A stretch of 64,000 bases of DNA, from NCBI GenBank assembly GCA_023663365.1, contig JAMPHP010000001.1:1464189-1528188 (forward strand), given 5' to 3'. Made by a program: the position numbers and the translations under genes. The notes under the pieces are model-generated. The model ran no database searches. It saw nothing but the letters and a program-made list of their open reading frames with translations, and had not been told where the DNA came from. Source of the stretch: Muribaculaceae bacterium (GTDB lineage Bacteria; Bacteroidota; Bacteroidia; Bacteroidales; Muribaculaceae). Shown piece after piece: positions 7,536 through 18,623 of this stretch (positions are counted from its first letter, which is position 1; each line of letters starts with the position of its first letter).

Positions 7536-8996
7536 TCAGCGCGACGCACGGCGCCGGCGTGTGGGCTTACCATCCGGCTTGACTTCCGGCTTGCCCTCTT
7601 GCTTGAGCTCCTGCTCCACCACTTTCACCATCTGCTCACGTGTGAGGCGCGGATCCTCGAAAGCGCGGTCGAGCAGGCGCGATTGCCATGCCTCCACGGC
7701 TTTGGGGTCGGAGGTGCGAAGAAGGCGTGCTATGCGCGACGGCTTGACGGGGAGGTGGTAGCCGTACATCGGCCTGCCGTCGCGCTTGCGGAGCTCCGCG
7801 GCCCGCTTGCGGATAGCTTTCACCTGGCCCGGCATACAGTGCTCCGGTGCGTAGGCGCGGTTGTCGCCGTCGATGAGGGCGAGCAGAGCCTCGAAGCGCT
7901 GCTGCGTGGTGCACTTGTACTCAAGGCGGCGCAGGTCGGCATCGCGCATCTTCTCGGCACGCGGGCCCCACGACTTTGCCGCTTCATGGTTCACGCAGAG
8001 GAAAATGACACGGTCGACGAAAGGTTTGCGGCAACGGAAGCGGCTGAGCACCGCGGCCACGATACCCCGGCAGCGGCGGTCGTGACGCGGGAAGTGGACT
8101 TCGCCGTCGGCACCCACCTCGCGGCTCACCGTCTTGCCGATGTCGTGCAGGAGTGCGGCCATGCGCACGCAGGGGTCGGGCGGCACCTTGGCTATTGTTG
8201 CCAGGGTGTGCTCCCACACCGAGCCGGCATGAAAGCGGCTCTGCCCCATCTCGAACGTATCGCACAGCTCGGGCACGAGATATGGCATGGCACCCACGCG
8301 GCGGAGCAGGTCGAGAGCCATGTCGGGCCACGGGCAGGTGATGATTTTCTCGAACTCACCGTAGAGCCTCTCTGGCGATATGATCTGCAGCCTGTCGACG
8401 TGGCGCGTCATGGCCTCGAGGGCTGCCGGGTCGATTTCCCAGCCGTAGCGCGCAGCAAAGCGGATGGCGCGGAGTATGCGCACGGGGTCGTCGTCGAAGG
8501 TCATGTCGGGCTCCATCGGGGTGCGTATCAGATGCGCCTCAATGTCGGCCAACCCGCGCCCCGAGAGGTCGAGCACTTCGCCGGTGCTCACGCTCTGATA
8601 CAGCGAGTTGATGGTAAGGTCGCGGCGCAGGCAGTCGTCTTCTATCGAGCCGAATGCCGTGGCGGGGTTTCGCGAGTTTCGGTCGGTGTATTTCTCGCTG
8701 CGCGTCTGCACGAGCTCGAGCTCAATCTGCGGAAACTCCTTGAGACGGAGCTTTGCGGTGCCGTACTTCCGGAAGTAGATCGGTTCGCCCTTGGTGAGCC
8801 CCTTGTCGTGCAGCCATTCGGCAAAAGCCACGCCGCCGTCGGGGAGCGACACGGCCAGGTCGATGTCGTGGATTTTCTCGCCGAGCACCATGTCGCGGCA
8901 GCAACCGCCCACAGTATACACCATGCCTTCCCACGGCGTAGCTTCAATCAGCTTGCGCAGGAAGGCACATATCTGCTTATAGCGCTCGAGTGTCAT
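7536..8996 (-). CDS. cca: CCA tRNA nucleotidyltransferase / poly(A) polymerase family with HD domain
   Basis: 486 residues. The class II nucleotidyltransferase head has GGCCRDMVLG near residue 31 and the metal-binding DID of HDIDLAV. The RNA-binding region follows (DDPVRILRAIRFAARYG). An HD hydrolase domain with LLHDIGK lies near residue 285. The likely job is repair or synthesis of the tRNA 3' CCA. The start overlaps the clpC stop by 4 bases (ATGA), so translation is coupled. Separate A- and CC-adding enzymes share this architecture, so full CCA activity is presumed. Confidence 0.9.
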   Translation of the reverse strand: MTLERYKQICAFLRKLIEATPWEGMVYTVGGCCRDMVLGEKIHDIDLAVSLPDGGVAFAEWLHDKGLTKGEPIYFRKYGTAKLRLKEFPQIELELVQTRSEKYTDRNSRNPATAFGSIEDDCLRRDLTINSLYQSVSTGEVLDLSGRGLADIEAHLIRTPMEPDMTFDDDPVRILRAIRFAARYGWEIDPAALEAMTRHVDRLQIISPERLYGEFEKIITCPWPDMALDLLRRVGAMPYLVPELCDTFEMGQSRFHAGSVWEHTLATIAKVPPDPCVRMAALLHDIGKTVSREVGADGEVHFPRHDRRCRGIVAAVLSRFRCRKPFVDRVIFLCVNHEAAKSWGPRAEKMRDADLRRLEYKCTTQQRFEALLALIDGDNRAYAPEHCMPGQVKAIRKRAAELRKRDGRPMYGYHLPVKPSRIARLLRTSDPKAVEAWQSRLLDRAFEDPRLTREQMVKVVEQELKQEGKPEVKPDGKPTRRRRASR

Positions 8997-11575
8997 TCTT
9001 TGTTGCCGGAGGTCTCCACTGTCAGCTCTGAGCCTCCTTTGATAAGGTGAGTCACAATCTTGCCTTTCTCTGAGTCGTAGTCCACGATAATCTCGTCGCC
9101 GGCCTCCACGCGCTGCGCAAGAAGCATCTCGGCGAGCTCATCCTCGAGGTACTTCTGGATGGCACGCTTGAGCGGACGTGCACCGAACTGCACGTCGCAG
9201 CCCTTGTCGGCGATGAAATTCTTGGCATCGTCGCTGATGGTGATGGTGTAGCCCAGGGCTCCGAGGCGCTTGTAGAAGCCTGCGAGCTCGATGTCGATGA
9301 TTTTGAAGATGGAGTCGCGGTCGAGGGTGTCGAAAATCACGATGTCGTCCACGCGGTTGAGGAACTCGGGCGAGAAGGCCTTGTTGAGAGCCTTCGAGAG
9401 CACGCTGTGCGAATACTCGCGGTCGACTTCGCGTGTGGCAAAACCCACGCCCGACCCGAAGTCCTTAAGCTGGCGCGTACCCACGTTCGAGGTCATGATT
9501 ATGATAGTGTTCTTGAAGTCGATGCGGCGCCCGAGGCTGTCGGTGAGCCGACCTTCGTCCATCACCTGCAGCAGAAGGTTGAACACATCGGGGTGCGCCT
9601 TTTCGATTTCGTCGAGGAGCACCACCGAGTAGGGGTGGCGCCGCACCCGCTCGGTGAGCTGGCCGCCTTCCTCGTAGCCCACATATCCGGGAGGGGCACC
9701 GATGAGGCGCGACACGCTGAACTTCTCCATATATTCGCTCATGTCGATGCGGATGAGAGTGTCGGAGCTGTCGAAGAGGTATTCGGCGAGCTTCTTGGCA
9801 AGGTGTGTCTTGCCCACACCCGTCGGGCCGAGGAACATAAATGTGCCTATGGGCTTGTTGGGGTCTTTGAGGCCGAGGCGGTTGCGCTGGATAGCTTTAA
9901 CTATTTTCTCAATTGCAGCATCCTGCCCCACGATGGCACGCCGCAGCGTTGGAGCCATCTCGAGCAGGCGGATACCCTCGGCCTGCGCTATGCGCTGCAC
10001 GGGCACGCCTGTCATCATGGCCACCACTTCGGCCACCTTGTCGGCATCTACCTCCACGCGGTTTGCCTCGAGCTCCTTCTCCCATTCCTTTCGGGCGGTG
10101 TCGAGCTCGGTGCCGAGGCGTGCGGCTTCGTCGCGCAGGCGTGTGGCCTCGGCGAAGTCGTGGCGCTGAGCTGCGGCCACCTTCTCGGCGGTGGTGTCGG
10201 CGAGCTTGGTCTCAAGCTCCTCGATGGCCGCAGGCACGCTGATGTTGGTGACACGCACACGTGATCCGGCTTCATCGAGGGCATCGATGGCCTTGTCGGG
10301 GAAGTTGCGGTCGGTGATGTAGCGGTCGGTGAGTTTCACGCAGGCCTCGAGAGCTTCGGGAGTGTATGTCACGCCGTGGTGCGCCTCGTAGCGGGGCTTG
10401 ATATTGTTGAGTATGACGAGGGTTTCCTCAGCGGAGGTGGGCTCCACCATCACTTTCTGGAAGCGACGCTCGAGGGCGCCGTCCTTCTCTATATTCACAC
10501 GGTACTCATCGAGAGTGGTGGCACCGATGCACTGGATTTCGCCACGTGCGAGGGCCGGCTTGAGCATGTTGGCGGCATCCATGGAGCCCTGGGCATTGCC
10601 CGCGCCCACGATAGTGTGTATTTCGTCGATGAAAAGAATTACATCGGTGTTCTTGGAGAGCTCGTTGAGGATAGCCTTGATGCGCTCCTCGAACTCTCCA
10701 CGGTACTTCGTGCCGGCCACTATCGAGGCCATGTCGAGCGACACCACACGCTTGTCGAAAAGCGTGCGCGACACCTTGCGCTGGATGATGCGCAGGGCAA
10801 GCCCCTCCACTATCGCCGATTTACCCACACCGGGCTCGCCGATGAGCACGGGGTTGTTCTTCTTTCGGCGGCTGAGGATTTGCGCCAGGCGCTCAATCTC
10901 CGTCTCACGCCCTACCACGGGGTCGAGACGGCCCTCGCGTGCAGCGCGCGTCATGTCGTTGCCGAATTTATCAAGCATGGGAGTATCGGCCGTGCGCGAG
11001 CCCGTGCGGCGGAACTTACGGTCGGCCGAAGCCTTCGAGGCATCGTCGCCGCCATCGGCTGCCGGCGTGCTTCCCGAAGCGGAGTCGGCAGGAGCTTCGT
11101 CGGCCACGGCGGCGTTGCCTTCGGGCTGCAGTTCGTCTCGGAGGCGGCGCAGCAGCGATTCGTAGTCGATGCCGGCACTTATATAGGGGGCCGCCACAGC
11201 CATAGCCCGCACTTCCTTATTATGGAATAGCGACAGGAGCAGATGCTCCACATCCACGAGGTCGGCCTTGAGGTAGCGTGCCTCTATGATTGCGAGCTTT
11301 ATGATGAGGGTGAGGATGCGGTTGTAGTAGTCGGCGTTGCGCCCCTCGGTGACCGAAGGCTCGTAGAGCGACATATCGAGGTCCGTTCGCAGATCCGAGA
11401 GTTTGTCGGCACCGACAAGCCTCTCCATAAGCTCGGCCGAGCGCGTGCCGGGCTGCGAGAGCTCCAGCAGCAGGTGCGCGGGCATGATGAAGGGGTTGTT
11501 GTGATGCGTGCACTGAGTGCGCAGGCGGTCAATCATAGCCTGTGCATCGGGTGTATATTTCCGGTTGTTTTCCAT
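8993..11575 (-). CDS. clpC: ATP-dependent Clp protease ATP-binding subunit ClpC
   Basis: 860 residues. An N-terminal Clp repeat domain is followed by a low-complexity linker (about 150-200), AAA+ domain 1 with Walker [10 protein letters not shown], a middle region with a UVR-like coiled coil ([19 protein letters not shown]), and AAA+ domain 2 with GPTGVGKTH. It unfolds substrates for ClpP in the cytosol. The UVR-like segment separates it from ClpA, and the length and linker from ClpB. It is the first gene of a unit with cca. The divergent gene is gyrA. Confidence 0.93.
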   Translation of the reverse strand: MENNRKYTPDAQAMIDRLRTQCTHHNNPFIMPAHLLLELSQPGTRSAELMERLVGADKLSDLRTDLDMSLYEPSVTEGRNADYYNRILTLIIKLAIIEARYLKADLVDVEHLLLSLFHNKEVRAMAVAAPYISAGIDYESLLRRLRDELQPEGNAAVADEAPADSASGSTPAADGGDDASKASADRKFRRTGSRTADTPMLDKFGNDMTRAAREGRLDPVVGRETEIERLAQILSRRKKNNPVLIGEPGVGKSAIVEGLALRIIQRKVSRTLFDKRVVSLDMASIVAGTKYRGEFEERIKAILNELSKNTDVILFIDEIHTIVGAGNAQGSMDAANMLKPALARGEIQCIGATTLDEYRVNIEKDGALERRFQKVMVEPTSAEETLVILNNIKPRYEAHHGVTYTPEALEACVKLTDRYITDRNFPDKAIDALDEAGSRVRVTNISVPAAIEELETKLADTTAEKVAAAQRHDFAEATRLRDEAARLGTELDTARKEWEKELEANRVEVDADKVAEVVAMMTGVPVQRIAQAEGIRLLEMAPTLRRAIVGQDAAIEKIVKAIQRNRLGLKDPNKPIGTFMFLGPTGVGKTHLAKKLAEYLFDSSDTLIRIDMSEYMEKFSVSRLIGAPPGYVGYEEGGQLTERVRRHPYSVVLLDEIEKAHPDVFNLLLQVMDEGRLTDSLGRRIDFKNTIIIMTSNVGTRQLKDFGSGVGFATREVDREYSHSVLSKALNKAFSPEFLNRVDDIVIFDTLDRDSIFKIIDIELAGFYKRLGALGYTITISDDAKNFIADKGCDVQFGARPLKRAIQKYLEDELAEMLLAQRVEAGDEIIVDYDSEKGKIVTHLIKGGSELTVETSGNKE

Positions 11576-11870
11576 ATTCTACTTAGCAAAATGCGCACTC
11601 TGCCTGCGATGGCTTTGCGTGCGCTGTGATGAATAAACGCAATAATCGTGCCAAAATTGCATCTGGCGCCGGCATCCGCGTTCTTTTTGAGTCGGCTTCA
11701 CTCAGAAGGTTAAAATTATAATAATTTAAGAGGCGCTATTGTTCGACCGTGAAGGGCTATTTCAAAAATTTTTCGTACCTTTGTATGAATTTTGCGCACG
11801 CTTGGCGGCGGCTTTGTCGAAAGACAGCCGCACCGGCATTTCAAGCGCTTAACATACACTTGATTACAGC
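11576..11870. other. Divergent intergenic region between clpC and gyrA
   Basis: About 295 bases without a gene. AT-rich around 11700-11790, with one good promoter box facing gyrA (11776-11783). No convincing small ORF or RNA gene is seen. A clpC promoter is presumably here but no clear box was found. Confidence 0.6.
11776..11783 (+). promoter_or_regulatory. -7 box (TACCTTTG) of gyrA
   Basis: A perfect TAnnTTTG match 87 bases before the gyrA ATG, preceded by an A/T run. The predicted 5' leader is about 80 bases. Confidence 0.6.
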
Positions 11871-14450
11871 ATGATTGAAGAAGATCGCATCTTTAAGATC
11901 AATATCGAAAACGAAATGAAGACGGCCTACATCGACTATTCAATGTCGGTGATAGTGTCGCGTGCCCTCCCCGATGTCCGCGACGGCATGAAGCCTGTGC
12001 ACAGGCGCGTGCTCTACGGCATGAACGAGATGGGCAACAACAGTAATAAACCTCACAAGAAGAGTGCCAACTGCGTAGGTGAAGTCATGGGTAAGTACCA
12101 CCCACACGGCGACTCCTCGATCTACGGCACCGTGTGCCGACTTGCACAGTGGTGGTCACTCAGGCACACGCTGGTCGACGGACACGGCAACTTCGGCTCC
12201 ATCGACGGCGACTCGCCCGCAGCTATGCGTTATACCGAGGTTCGACTCGACCCACTCGGCGAAGAAATGCTCCGCGACATCGACGCCGACACCGTGGACT
12301 TCCAGCCCAACTACGACAACTCCCGCAAAGAGCCCGTAGTGCTGCCCACACGCTTCCCCAACCTGCTTGTCAACGGTGCTTCGGGCATTGCAGTGGGTAT
12401 GGCCACCAACATGCCCCCTCACAACCTCATCGAAAGCATCGACGCCTGCATAGCACTGCTCGACAACCCCGAGCTCACCGTGCAGGACCTCTCAAAGATT
12501 GTCCTTGCCCCCGACTTCCCCACCGGCGGCATAATCTACGGCTACGAAGGTGTGCGAGAGGCTTACGAGACAGGCCGAGGGCGCATCCTCATCCGCGCAA
12601 AGGCCGAAATCGAGCAGAAGCACGACCACGAGCTCATCGTCGTCACCGAGATCCCCTACGGCGTGAACCGCGCCGAGCTCATCAAGGACATCGCGCAGCT
12701 CGTTGTCGACAAGAAAATCGACGGCATCTCAAATATCAACGACGAGAGCGACCGCGACGGCATGCGCATCGTGGTCACCCTCAAGTCGGATGCCAACGCC
12801 AACGTGGTGCTCAACAAGCTCTATAAGCTCACGGCGATGCAGTCGTCGTTCAGCGTCAACAATGTGGCACTCGTCAACGGACGCCCGCGCACGCTCAACC
12901 TCAAGGAACTCCTTCAGGCCTTCAACGACCACCGCCGCGAAGTGGTGACACGCCGCACCGAGTTCGAGCTCCGCAAGGCACGCGAGAGAGCCCACATCCT
13001 CGAGGGCCTCATGATAGCCGTGCAGAACATCGACGAAGTCATCGCCATAATCCGCTCCTCAAAGACCACCGAGGAAGCCCGCCGCCGCCTCTCCGAGCGC
13101 TTCGGACTCAGCGACGCACAGACTCAGGCGATCGTCGACATGCGCCTGCGAGCCCTCACAAACCTCGCTGTAGAAGAGCTCCAGAAAGACATCGACGACA
13201 TTCACACCCGCATCAAAGAGCTCGAGCTCATCCTCAGCGACGAGAACGTGCTCCGCGAGCTCATCAAGAGTGAGCTCCGCGAAGTGAGCGAGAAATACGG
13301 CGACGCCCGCCGCACTCAGATCAACTACGCCGCCGGCGAATTCAATGCCGAAGACTTCTATGCCGACGACGAAATGATCATCACTATCTCGCACCTCGGC
13401 TACATCAAGCGCACTCCCCTTGCCGAATTCCGCGCACAGAACCGCGGCGGCGTGGGTGCACGCGGCTCAGTGACACGCGACAAAGACTTCATCGAGCACA
13501 TCTACACCGCTTCGATGCACAACACCATGCTCTTCTTCACCGACCGTGGCCTCGTGTACAAGATGCGCGTCTACGAGCTCCCCGAAGGCACCAAGCAGAC
13601 CAAGGGCCGCGCACTCCAGAACCTTCTCAACATTGAGCAGGGCGACAGCGTGAACGCATTTATCCGCTGCAAGAACCTCGACGACCCCGAGTACACTTCC
13701 TCGCACTACCTCGTGTTTGCCACACGCAACGGCCTCATCAAGAAGACCGTGCTCAGCGAATATGCCCGCGTGATGGCAAAGGGTAAGAAAGCCATCCTCA
13801 TCCGCGAAGGCGACTCGCTGGTAGGCGTCGAGCTCACCGACGGCAACAGCGAAATCCTCATGGCAAACCGCCACGGCCGCGCAATCCGCTTCCACGAAGG
13901 CGAGCTCCGTGCCATGGGCCGCGTAAGCTCCGGCGTGCGTGGTATGCGCATCGACGAAGACACCGACGACGCCGTGGTCGGCCTCGTGGTAATGCCCGAA
14001 AACACCGAGAACTCCGTGCTTGTTCTATCTCAGAAGGGCTTCGGCAAGCGCTCGCAGCTCGACGGATACCGACTCACACGCCGCGGTGCACGAGGCGTGA
14101 AGACCATGAACATCACCGACAAGACCGGCGAGCTGGTGGCCTTCAAGAGCGTGAACGATGACAACGACCTGGTAATCATCAATAAATCGGGCGTGCTGAT
14201 CCGCGTTCACGTGGCCGACATCCGCGTGATGGGCCGTGCCACACAGGGCGTGCGCATCATCAACCTCGAGAAGCGCGGCGACACTATTGCCTCCGTATGC
14301 TGTGTCGATGCCGACCCCGAAGAAGAAGTAATCGAAATCGCCCCCGATGCCGAAGAACTCCCCGAGCTCGGCGCCGAGGCTGAAATCGACGACGATGCCG
14401 ATGCCGACGACGAAATCGTCGACGAAGCCGAAAATAACGACGAAAATTAA
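11871..14450 (+). CDS. gyrA: DNA gyrase subunit A
   Basis: 859 residues. The N-terminal breakage-reunion domain has the catalytic Tyr121 in AAMRYTE. The C-terminal beta-pinwheel follows, with a GyrA-box-like [10 protein letters not shown] near residue 524, which favours gyrase over ParC. The protein ends in a very acidic tail of about 40 residues. In the quinolone-determining region Ser82 aligns with E. coli Ser83 and Gly86 with E. coli Asp87. It introduces negative supercoils together with GyrB, which is not in the window. It is followed by a TPR gene after 23 bases. Confidence 0.96.
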   Translation: MIEEDRIFKINIENEMKTAYIDYSMSVIVSRALPDVRDGMKPVHRRVLYGMNEMGNNSNKPHKKSANCVGEVMGKYHPHGDSSIYGTVCRLAQWWSLRHTLVDGHGNFGSIDGDSPAAMRYTEVRLDPLGEEMLRDIDADTVDFQPNYDNSRKEPVVLPTRFPNLLVNGASGIAVGMATNMPPHNLIESIDACIALLDNPELTVQDLSKIVLAPDFPTGGIIYGYEGVREAYETGRGRILIRAKAEIEQKHDHELIVVTEIPYGVNRAELIKDIAQLVVDKKIDGISNINDESDRDGMRIVVTLKSDANANVVLNKLYKLTAMQSSFSVNNVALVNGRPRTLNLKELLQAFNDHRREVVTRRTEFELRKARERAHILEGLMIAVQNIDEVIAIIRSSKTTEEARRRLSERFGLSDAQTQAIVDMRLRALTNLAVEELQKDIDDIHTRIKELELILSDENVLRELIKSELREVSEKYGDARRTQINYAAGEFNAEDFYADDEMIITISHLGYIKRTPLAEFRAQNRGGVGARGSVTRDKDFIEHIYTASMHNTMLFFTDRGLVYKMRVYELPEGTKQTKGRALQNLLNIEQGDSVNAFIRCKNLDDPEYTSSHYLVFATRNGLIKKTVLSEYARVMAKGKKAILIREGDSLVGVELTDGNSEILMANRHGRAIRFHEGELRAMGRVSSGVRGMRIDEDTDDAVVGLVVMPENTENSVLVLSQKGFGKRSQLDGYRLTRRGARGVKTMNITDKTGELVAFKSVNDDNDLVIINKSGVLIRVHVADIRVMGRATQGVRIINLEKRGDTIASVCCVDADPEEEVIEIAPDAEELPELGAEAEIDDDADADDEIVDEAENNDEN

Positions 14451-14473
14451 TTCACCAAACTACTAATACTGAT

Positions 14474-15715
14474 ATGAAGAAGTTTTCTTTATTGGTTCTC
14501 GCACTCGCCACTGCTTTCGCAGCATCGGCTCAGACCGAAGTGGTGAAAGAAGCCGAGCGCGCCATGAAAGGTGGCAAAGATGCCGCCGATGTGGTAAAAA
14601 TCATCACCCCGGCATTCTCCGACCCCTCTACCGCGCAGCTCGCACAGACATGGTATATCCCCGGTGCGGCAGCCTACAAGCAGTACGACCACCTGCTTGG
14701 CCTCAAGGCATTCAACAAGCTCCCCGAAAACGGTGAGAAGACCATGGGTCACCTCCTTATCGACGGCTACAACTACTTCGTGAAGGCGCTGCCTCTCGAC
14801 TCTGTACCCAACGAAAAAGGCAAAATCAAGACCAAATACTCCAAGGACATTGTAAGCACCATCTCCGGCCACTTCGCCGACTACAGCAGCGCCGGTGCCG
14901 ACCTCTACAATGCCAAGGACTACGACGGCGCATATCAGGTGTGGAACATCTTCTGCTCCATCCCCGAAATACCCGCCGTGCGCGAAGCTCTCCGCAAAGG
15001 CGGCAACCTCCCTGCCGACACCATCTTCGGTGAAATCGCCTTCAACCAGGCCCTCGCTGCCTGGCAGGCCGAGAAGCTCGACAACGCCCTGGCTGCATTT
15101 ATCCAGGCAAAGAACTTCGGCTACACCAAGAAGCCCCTCTTCGACTACGCCATCTCCGTAGCTTCGCAGCTGAAGAAGGACGATGTAGTGCTTCAGCTCT
15201 CCGAAGAGGCCCTTCCCCTCTATGGCAAGGAAGATCCCCTCTACATGGGCCAGGTGGTGAACTACTACCTCGTGAACAAGCAGCTCGACAAGGCTTTCGC
15301 CGTAATCAACAAAGCCATCGAGATGGAGCCCGAGAAAGCTCAGTACTACGTGATCCAGGGTGTGCTCTACGAGAACTCCGACAACAACCCCGACGGCAAG
15401 AAGCTCGCCAAAGCAGCTTATCAGAAAGCTATGAGCCTCGATGCCAAGAACGACCAGGCTGTCTACAACTACGGCCGTCTGCTCTGCGAGGAAGCATACG
15501 CCCTCGGCGATGCCGCCCCCACAAAGCAGGATGAGTACACCGAGTACTTCAACACCAAGATCAAACCCCTCTTCACCGAGGCCGCAGAGCAGCTCGAGAA
15601 TGCATATCAGCTCAACCCCGACAACGCTGACGTGCTCAAGTACCTCGAAAACGTATACTACAACCTCAACGATGAGAAGATGCTCAACGACGTGAAGAAG
15701 CGTCAAGCATACTAA
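14474..15715 (+). CDS. Exported tetratricopeptide-repeat protein
   Basis: 413 residues with a Sec signal peptide (MKKFSLL...AASAQ). Several TPR-like helical pairs are seen, clearest at 255-300 and 320-360 (KAYQKAMSLDAKNDQAVYNY). The role is unknown; such proteins act as periplasmic scaffolds. It lies 23 bases after gyrA, which suggests read-through from the gyrA promoter, and it is followed by a strong terminator. Confidence 0.85.
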   Translation: MKKFSLLVLALATAFAASAQTEVVKEAERAMKGGKDAADVVKIITPAFSDPSTAQLAQTWYIPGAAAYKQYDHLLGLKAFNKLPENGEKTMGHLLIDGYNYFVKALPLDSVPNEKGKIKTKYSKDIVSTISGHFADYSSAGADLYNAKDYDGAYQVWNIFCSIPEIPAVREALRKGGNLPADTIFGEIAFNQALAAWQAEKLDNALAAFIQAKNFGYTKKPLFDYAISVASQLKKDDVVLQLSEEALPLYGKEDPLYMGQVVNYYLVNKQLDKAFAVINKAIEMEPEKAQYYVIQGVLYENSDNNPDGKKLAKAAYQKAMSLDAKNDQAVYNYGRLLCEEAYALGDAAPTKQDEYTEYFNTKIKPLFTEAAEQLENAYQLNPDNADVLKYLENVYYNLNDEKMLNDVKKRQAY

Positions 15716-15725
15716 TCGCACCGAC

Positions 15726-15777
15726 ACACAAACAAATCGGCCCGGCAGAGTTCTCTGTCGGGTCGATTTGTTTGTGT
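15726..15777. terminator. Bidirectional terminator between convergent TPR and sbcC genes
   Basis: A 25-base inverted repeat: left arm 15726-15750 and right arm 15753-15777, with only two G-U-type or mismatch positions. The arms are flanked by A-rich and T-rich ends on both strands, so it can serve both directions. Confidence 0.9.
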
Positions 15778-15794
15778 CATTTCAATATTCACCG

Positions 15795-18623
15795 CTACCC
15801 TACCACACTCACCGTGGAGGCGTCTTTGGCGGGGTTGCGGTCCACGCGTATCTGCACCGGGAGCTCGGTCTTGAGTTCGGCCACATGGCTGATTATGCCT
15901 ACACGGCGCCCCGATGTGCGGTTGAGGCTGCGGAGCATACCCACGGCACGGTGCAGAGGCTCCCCGCTGAGAGTGCCGAAACCTTCGTCGATAAAGAGGG
16001 TGTCGGCCACGAAGTTTGTACCCATATCGGCAAGCGCCAGGGCCAGAGCGAGCGACACCATGAAGCTCTCGCCGCCCGACGACGTGACCACAGGCCGGCA
16101 GCGGCAGGCATTATAAGCATCCTCGAGGAGGATGAGGTACGAGCCCTCCTCACCCACGAGCCTGTAGCGGTCGGTGAGCATGGCAAGGTAGGTGTTGGCA
16201 GCCTCAAGAAGGTTCTCGAGCACGAAGCTGAGGGCTATGTTGCGGAAGGTGTCGCCGTTCTTGTCGCCGAAGAGCTTGCATGCACGCTGGTAGCGCAGCA
16301 GCTCGCGGTCGGCACTCTCGATTTGTGCAAAGAGCTCGGCGAGAGTGCGGCGGGTGGCCGCATCGGCAGCTTTCTGCTGCCCGAGCGCGCCCTTCTCTCT
16401 GTTGAGCTCTGCCACCTTGCCGTCGGCTTCGGCAAGGCGGGCTTTCAGCGCGGCAAGGCGCTCGCCGTCGGCATTGTCGAGGGCGTCGATGGCATCGGCT
16501 CCGAAGTCGGGCTGAGCTTCAAAGTAGAGGCGCAGCTCCGCGGCATAGCGGGCCTCGGCAGCGAGGGCGGCGGCACGCTTGTCGGCAAGCGATTTAGCCT
16601 TACCCACAAGGGTGGTATACGACATTGCCGTAGCTGCCGCAGCTGTGGCATCGACGCTGAGCTGAGCCCACTGCGGGATGTTGGCAATAATATTTTCGAC
16701 AGCGTCGGCGGCAGCCTTGACGCGCGTCTCTCTGTCGCGGAGGTCGGCGGCGAGGCTGTTGATGCTCTCGCGCATTTTATCGTCGGCCTGCTTGTCGGCT
16801 TTTAGGGTGGATGCAAACACATTCAGGTCGCCGCCTGCTGCCTCAATCCGCTCATTGATGCCTGGAAGCGCAAGAAGCGCCGCGCGCGCTTTCTCTCCCT
16901 CGGAGTCGCTCCGGGCATGACTGGCCCGTGCCATGCCGAGGGCAGCCTCGGCGCGCCCTATTTCAGCCTCGATCTTCGCTATGAGCTTAGCCTGGGCAGC
17001 AGCCTTCTCCAGAGCCGCGATATTTGCTGTGAGGCGCGCCCTGAGCTCGTCGCGCTCCGCCCCGCTCACGGGTAAATCGGCAATCCGCGCGGAAAGAGCG
17101 TCGAGCCGCCCCTGAAGTACCTGCTGCTTCACCTGCACGGCATTGAGTGCGACCTGAGCTTTGTCCTTGGCTTCACGTGCAGCCTTATCGCAGTCGCGCG
17201 CTTTGACCCACTGGCGGTTGAGCACATCCTCTACGGGCGGCAAAGCCTCGACGCGCTGCCTGCACACCGGGCACTCGCACCCCTCATGCAGGCCTGCACG
17301 GGCTATCACGGCCCACTCCTTGTGGCCGAAGTCGATGGCGGCGAAAAGCTCGCGCGCCTGCTCGGCGGTGGCCGACGCCTCGGCAAGAGTCTTGGCTGCA
17401 AGCTCGGCATCGGGCTGAAGAGCTGCAAGCTCGATGAGTATGTCGAGGGAGCGCAGGCGGTCCGCCATCGAGCTTCGGCCACGCTCAAGGGTGGCAAGGT
17501 CGCAGTCGGCCAAGCGCCGCCCTCCCACCTTCAGGTCGGTATCAACAGCCAAGCGCGCAGCCTCCAGCTCCGAAATCCCTGCCGCACGCTTGGGCTCCAG
17601 CCGTGCAATCTCGGCAGCGGCTTTTGCCGAAGCCTTTGCTGCCGAAGCAATCTCGGAAAGATGTGTGAGCACGCGGTCGTAACCCTCGAAAGCACGGCGC
17701 GATGCGGCTCCGCGCTCATAGTCGGCACGCATTGCCTCGAGCTTGGCCTCCACCGCTTTCTTCTCGCTCTCGGCCCGTAGGCTCGAGGCCTTCAGAGCAC
17801 GCCACGAGGGCTCAAGAGCGGCTATCGCTTCGTCGGAGAGGCGCAGTTCCTCACGGCTCTGCTCCATTCCTTTCAGTGCCATATACGCCCTCGATGCGGC
17901 CGCGAGCTTGTCGATGGCGCTGTCGATGGCAGCAAGGCGGCTTTCGATAGCTGCGAGCTCTTCATCGGAAAGGCGCTTTGTGCCTTCGGCGCGTGCACGA
18001 AGCAGGCGCACGGCGCTCTCTTTCTCAGCGGTCATTCGGTAAATCTCGGCACCTATTTCGGCAAACTGCCCTACCCCGGTGAGTTTCTCAAGGATGCGTG
18101 CCTTATTGGCATCGTCGGAGTCGAGGAAGCGGGTGAAATCGCCCTGCGCGAGCATCGATGTGCGCACAAACTGCTGGTAGTCGATATTTAGCGCGGCATT
18201 GATTGCCGGCTCTATCAGGCTCTTCTTGCTCAGTGCCGAGGCAGTGTCGCCGTCGATCACGAGCGTCCACTGGTCGTTGATTTTCTTTTTCGTGCGCCAC
18301 ACGCGCCAGCGCGCTTCATAGGCCCGGCCATCGTTGCCGGTAAACGACAGTTGCACAAAGCCTTCGGAGGTACCCGAGCGCAGGAGCTGACGGTAGTCCT
18401 TGCTGCTGATGTCGTCGAACTTCGCTTCGCTGCGACCCGTGCCGAGGCGAGGCACGGCATCGAAGAGAGCCAGGCAGATGGCATCGAGGATGGTCGACTT
18501 GCCCGCGCCAGTCTCGCCGCAGATAAGGAATACGTCGGCATCGGCCAGAGGCTCGCTGTCGAAGTGGATTTCAGCATCGGCAATCGATGCTATATTGTGT
18601 ATGGTGAGGGTGCGGAATTTCAT
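15795..18623 (-). CDS. sbcC: SbcC-like exonuclease ATPase subunit
   Basis: 942 residues of the SMC/Rad50 type. Walker A GETGAGKST is at about residue 36. Two long coiled coils surround a zinc hook CPVC near residue 450. The ABC signature SSGGESFMVSLALALALAD and a Walker B ending LFIDEGFGTL come near the C-terminus. With SbcD it forms the Mre11/Rad50-like nuclease that opens hairpins and processes blocked DNA ends. The start overlaps the sbcD stop by 4 bases. The coiled-coil part is rich in Ala. Confidence 0.95.
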   Translation of the reverse strand: MKFRTLTIHNIASIADAEIHFDSEPLADADVFLICGETGAGKSTILDAICLALFDAVPRLGTGRSEAKFDDISSKDYRQLLRSGTSEGFVQLSFTGNDGRAYEARWRVWRTKKKINDQWTLVIDGDTASALSKKSLIEPAINAALNIDYQQFVRTSMLAQGDFTRFLDSDDANKARILEKLTGVGQFAEIGAEIYRMTAEKESAVRLLRARAEGTKRLSDEELAAIESRLAAIDSAIDKLAAASRAYMALKGMEQSREELRLSDEAIAALEPSWRALKASSLRAESEKKAVEAKLEAMRADYERGAASRRAFEGYDRVLTHLSEIASAAKASAKAAAEIARLEPKRAAGISELEAARLAVDTDLKVGGRRLADCDLATLERGRSSMADRLRSLDILIELAALQPDAELAAKTLAEASATAEQARELFAAIDFGHKEWAVIARAGLHEGCECPVCRQRVEALPPVEDVLNRQWVKARDCDKAAREAKDKAQVALNAVQVKQQVLQGRLDALSARIADLPVSGAERDELRARLTANIAALEKAAAQAKLIAKIEAEIGRAEAALGMARASHARSDSEGEKARAALLALPGINERIEAAGGDLNVFASTLKADKQADDKMRESINSLAADLRDRETRVKAAADAVENIIANIPQWAQLSVDATAAAATAMSYTTLVGKAKSLADKRAAALAAEARYAAELRLYFEAQPDFGADAIDALDNADGERLAALKARLAEADGKVAELNREKGALGQQKAADAATRRTLAELFAQIESADRELLRYQRACKLFGDKNGDTFRNIALSFVLENLLEAANTYLAMLTDRYRLVGEEGSYLILLEDAYNACRCRPVVTSSGGESFMVSLALALALADMGTNFVADTLFIDEGFGTLSGEPLHRAVGMLRSLNRTSGRRVGIISHVAELKTELPVQIRVDRNPAKDASTVSVVG

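Noticed and set aside
14489..15727. Long open frame antisense to the TPR gene
   Set aside because: It mirrors a conserved exported TPR protein; GC-rich codon bias opens the opposite strand. Its translation is low-complexity (many Leu/Val/Gly).
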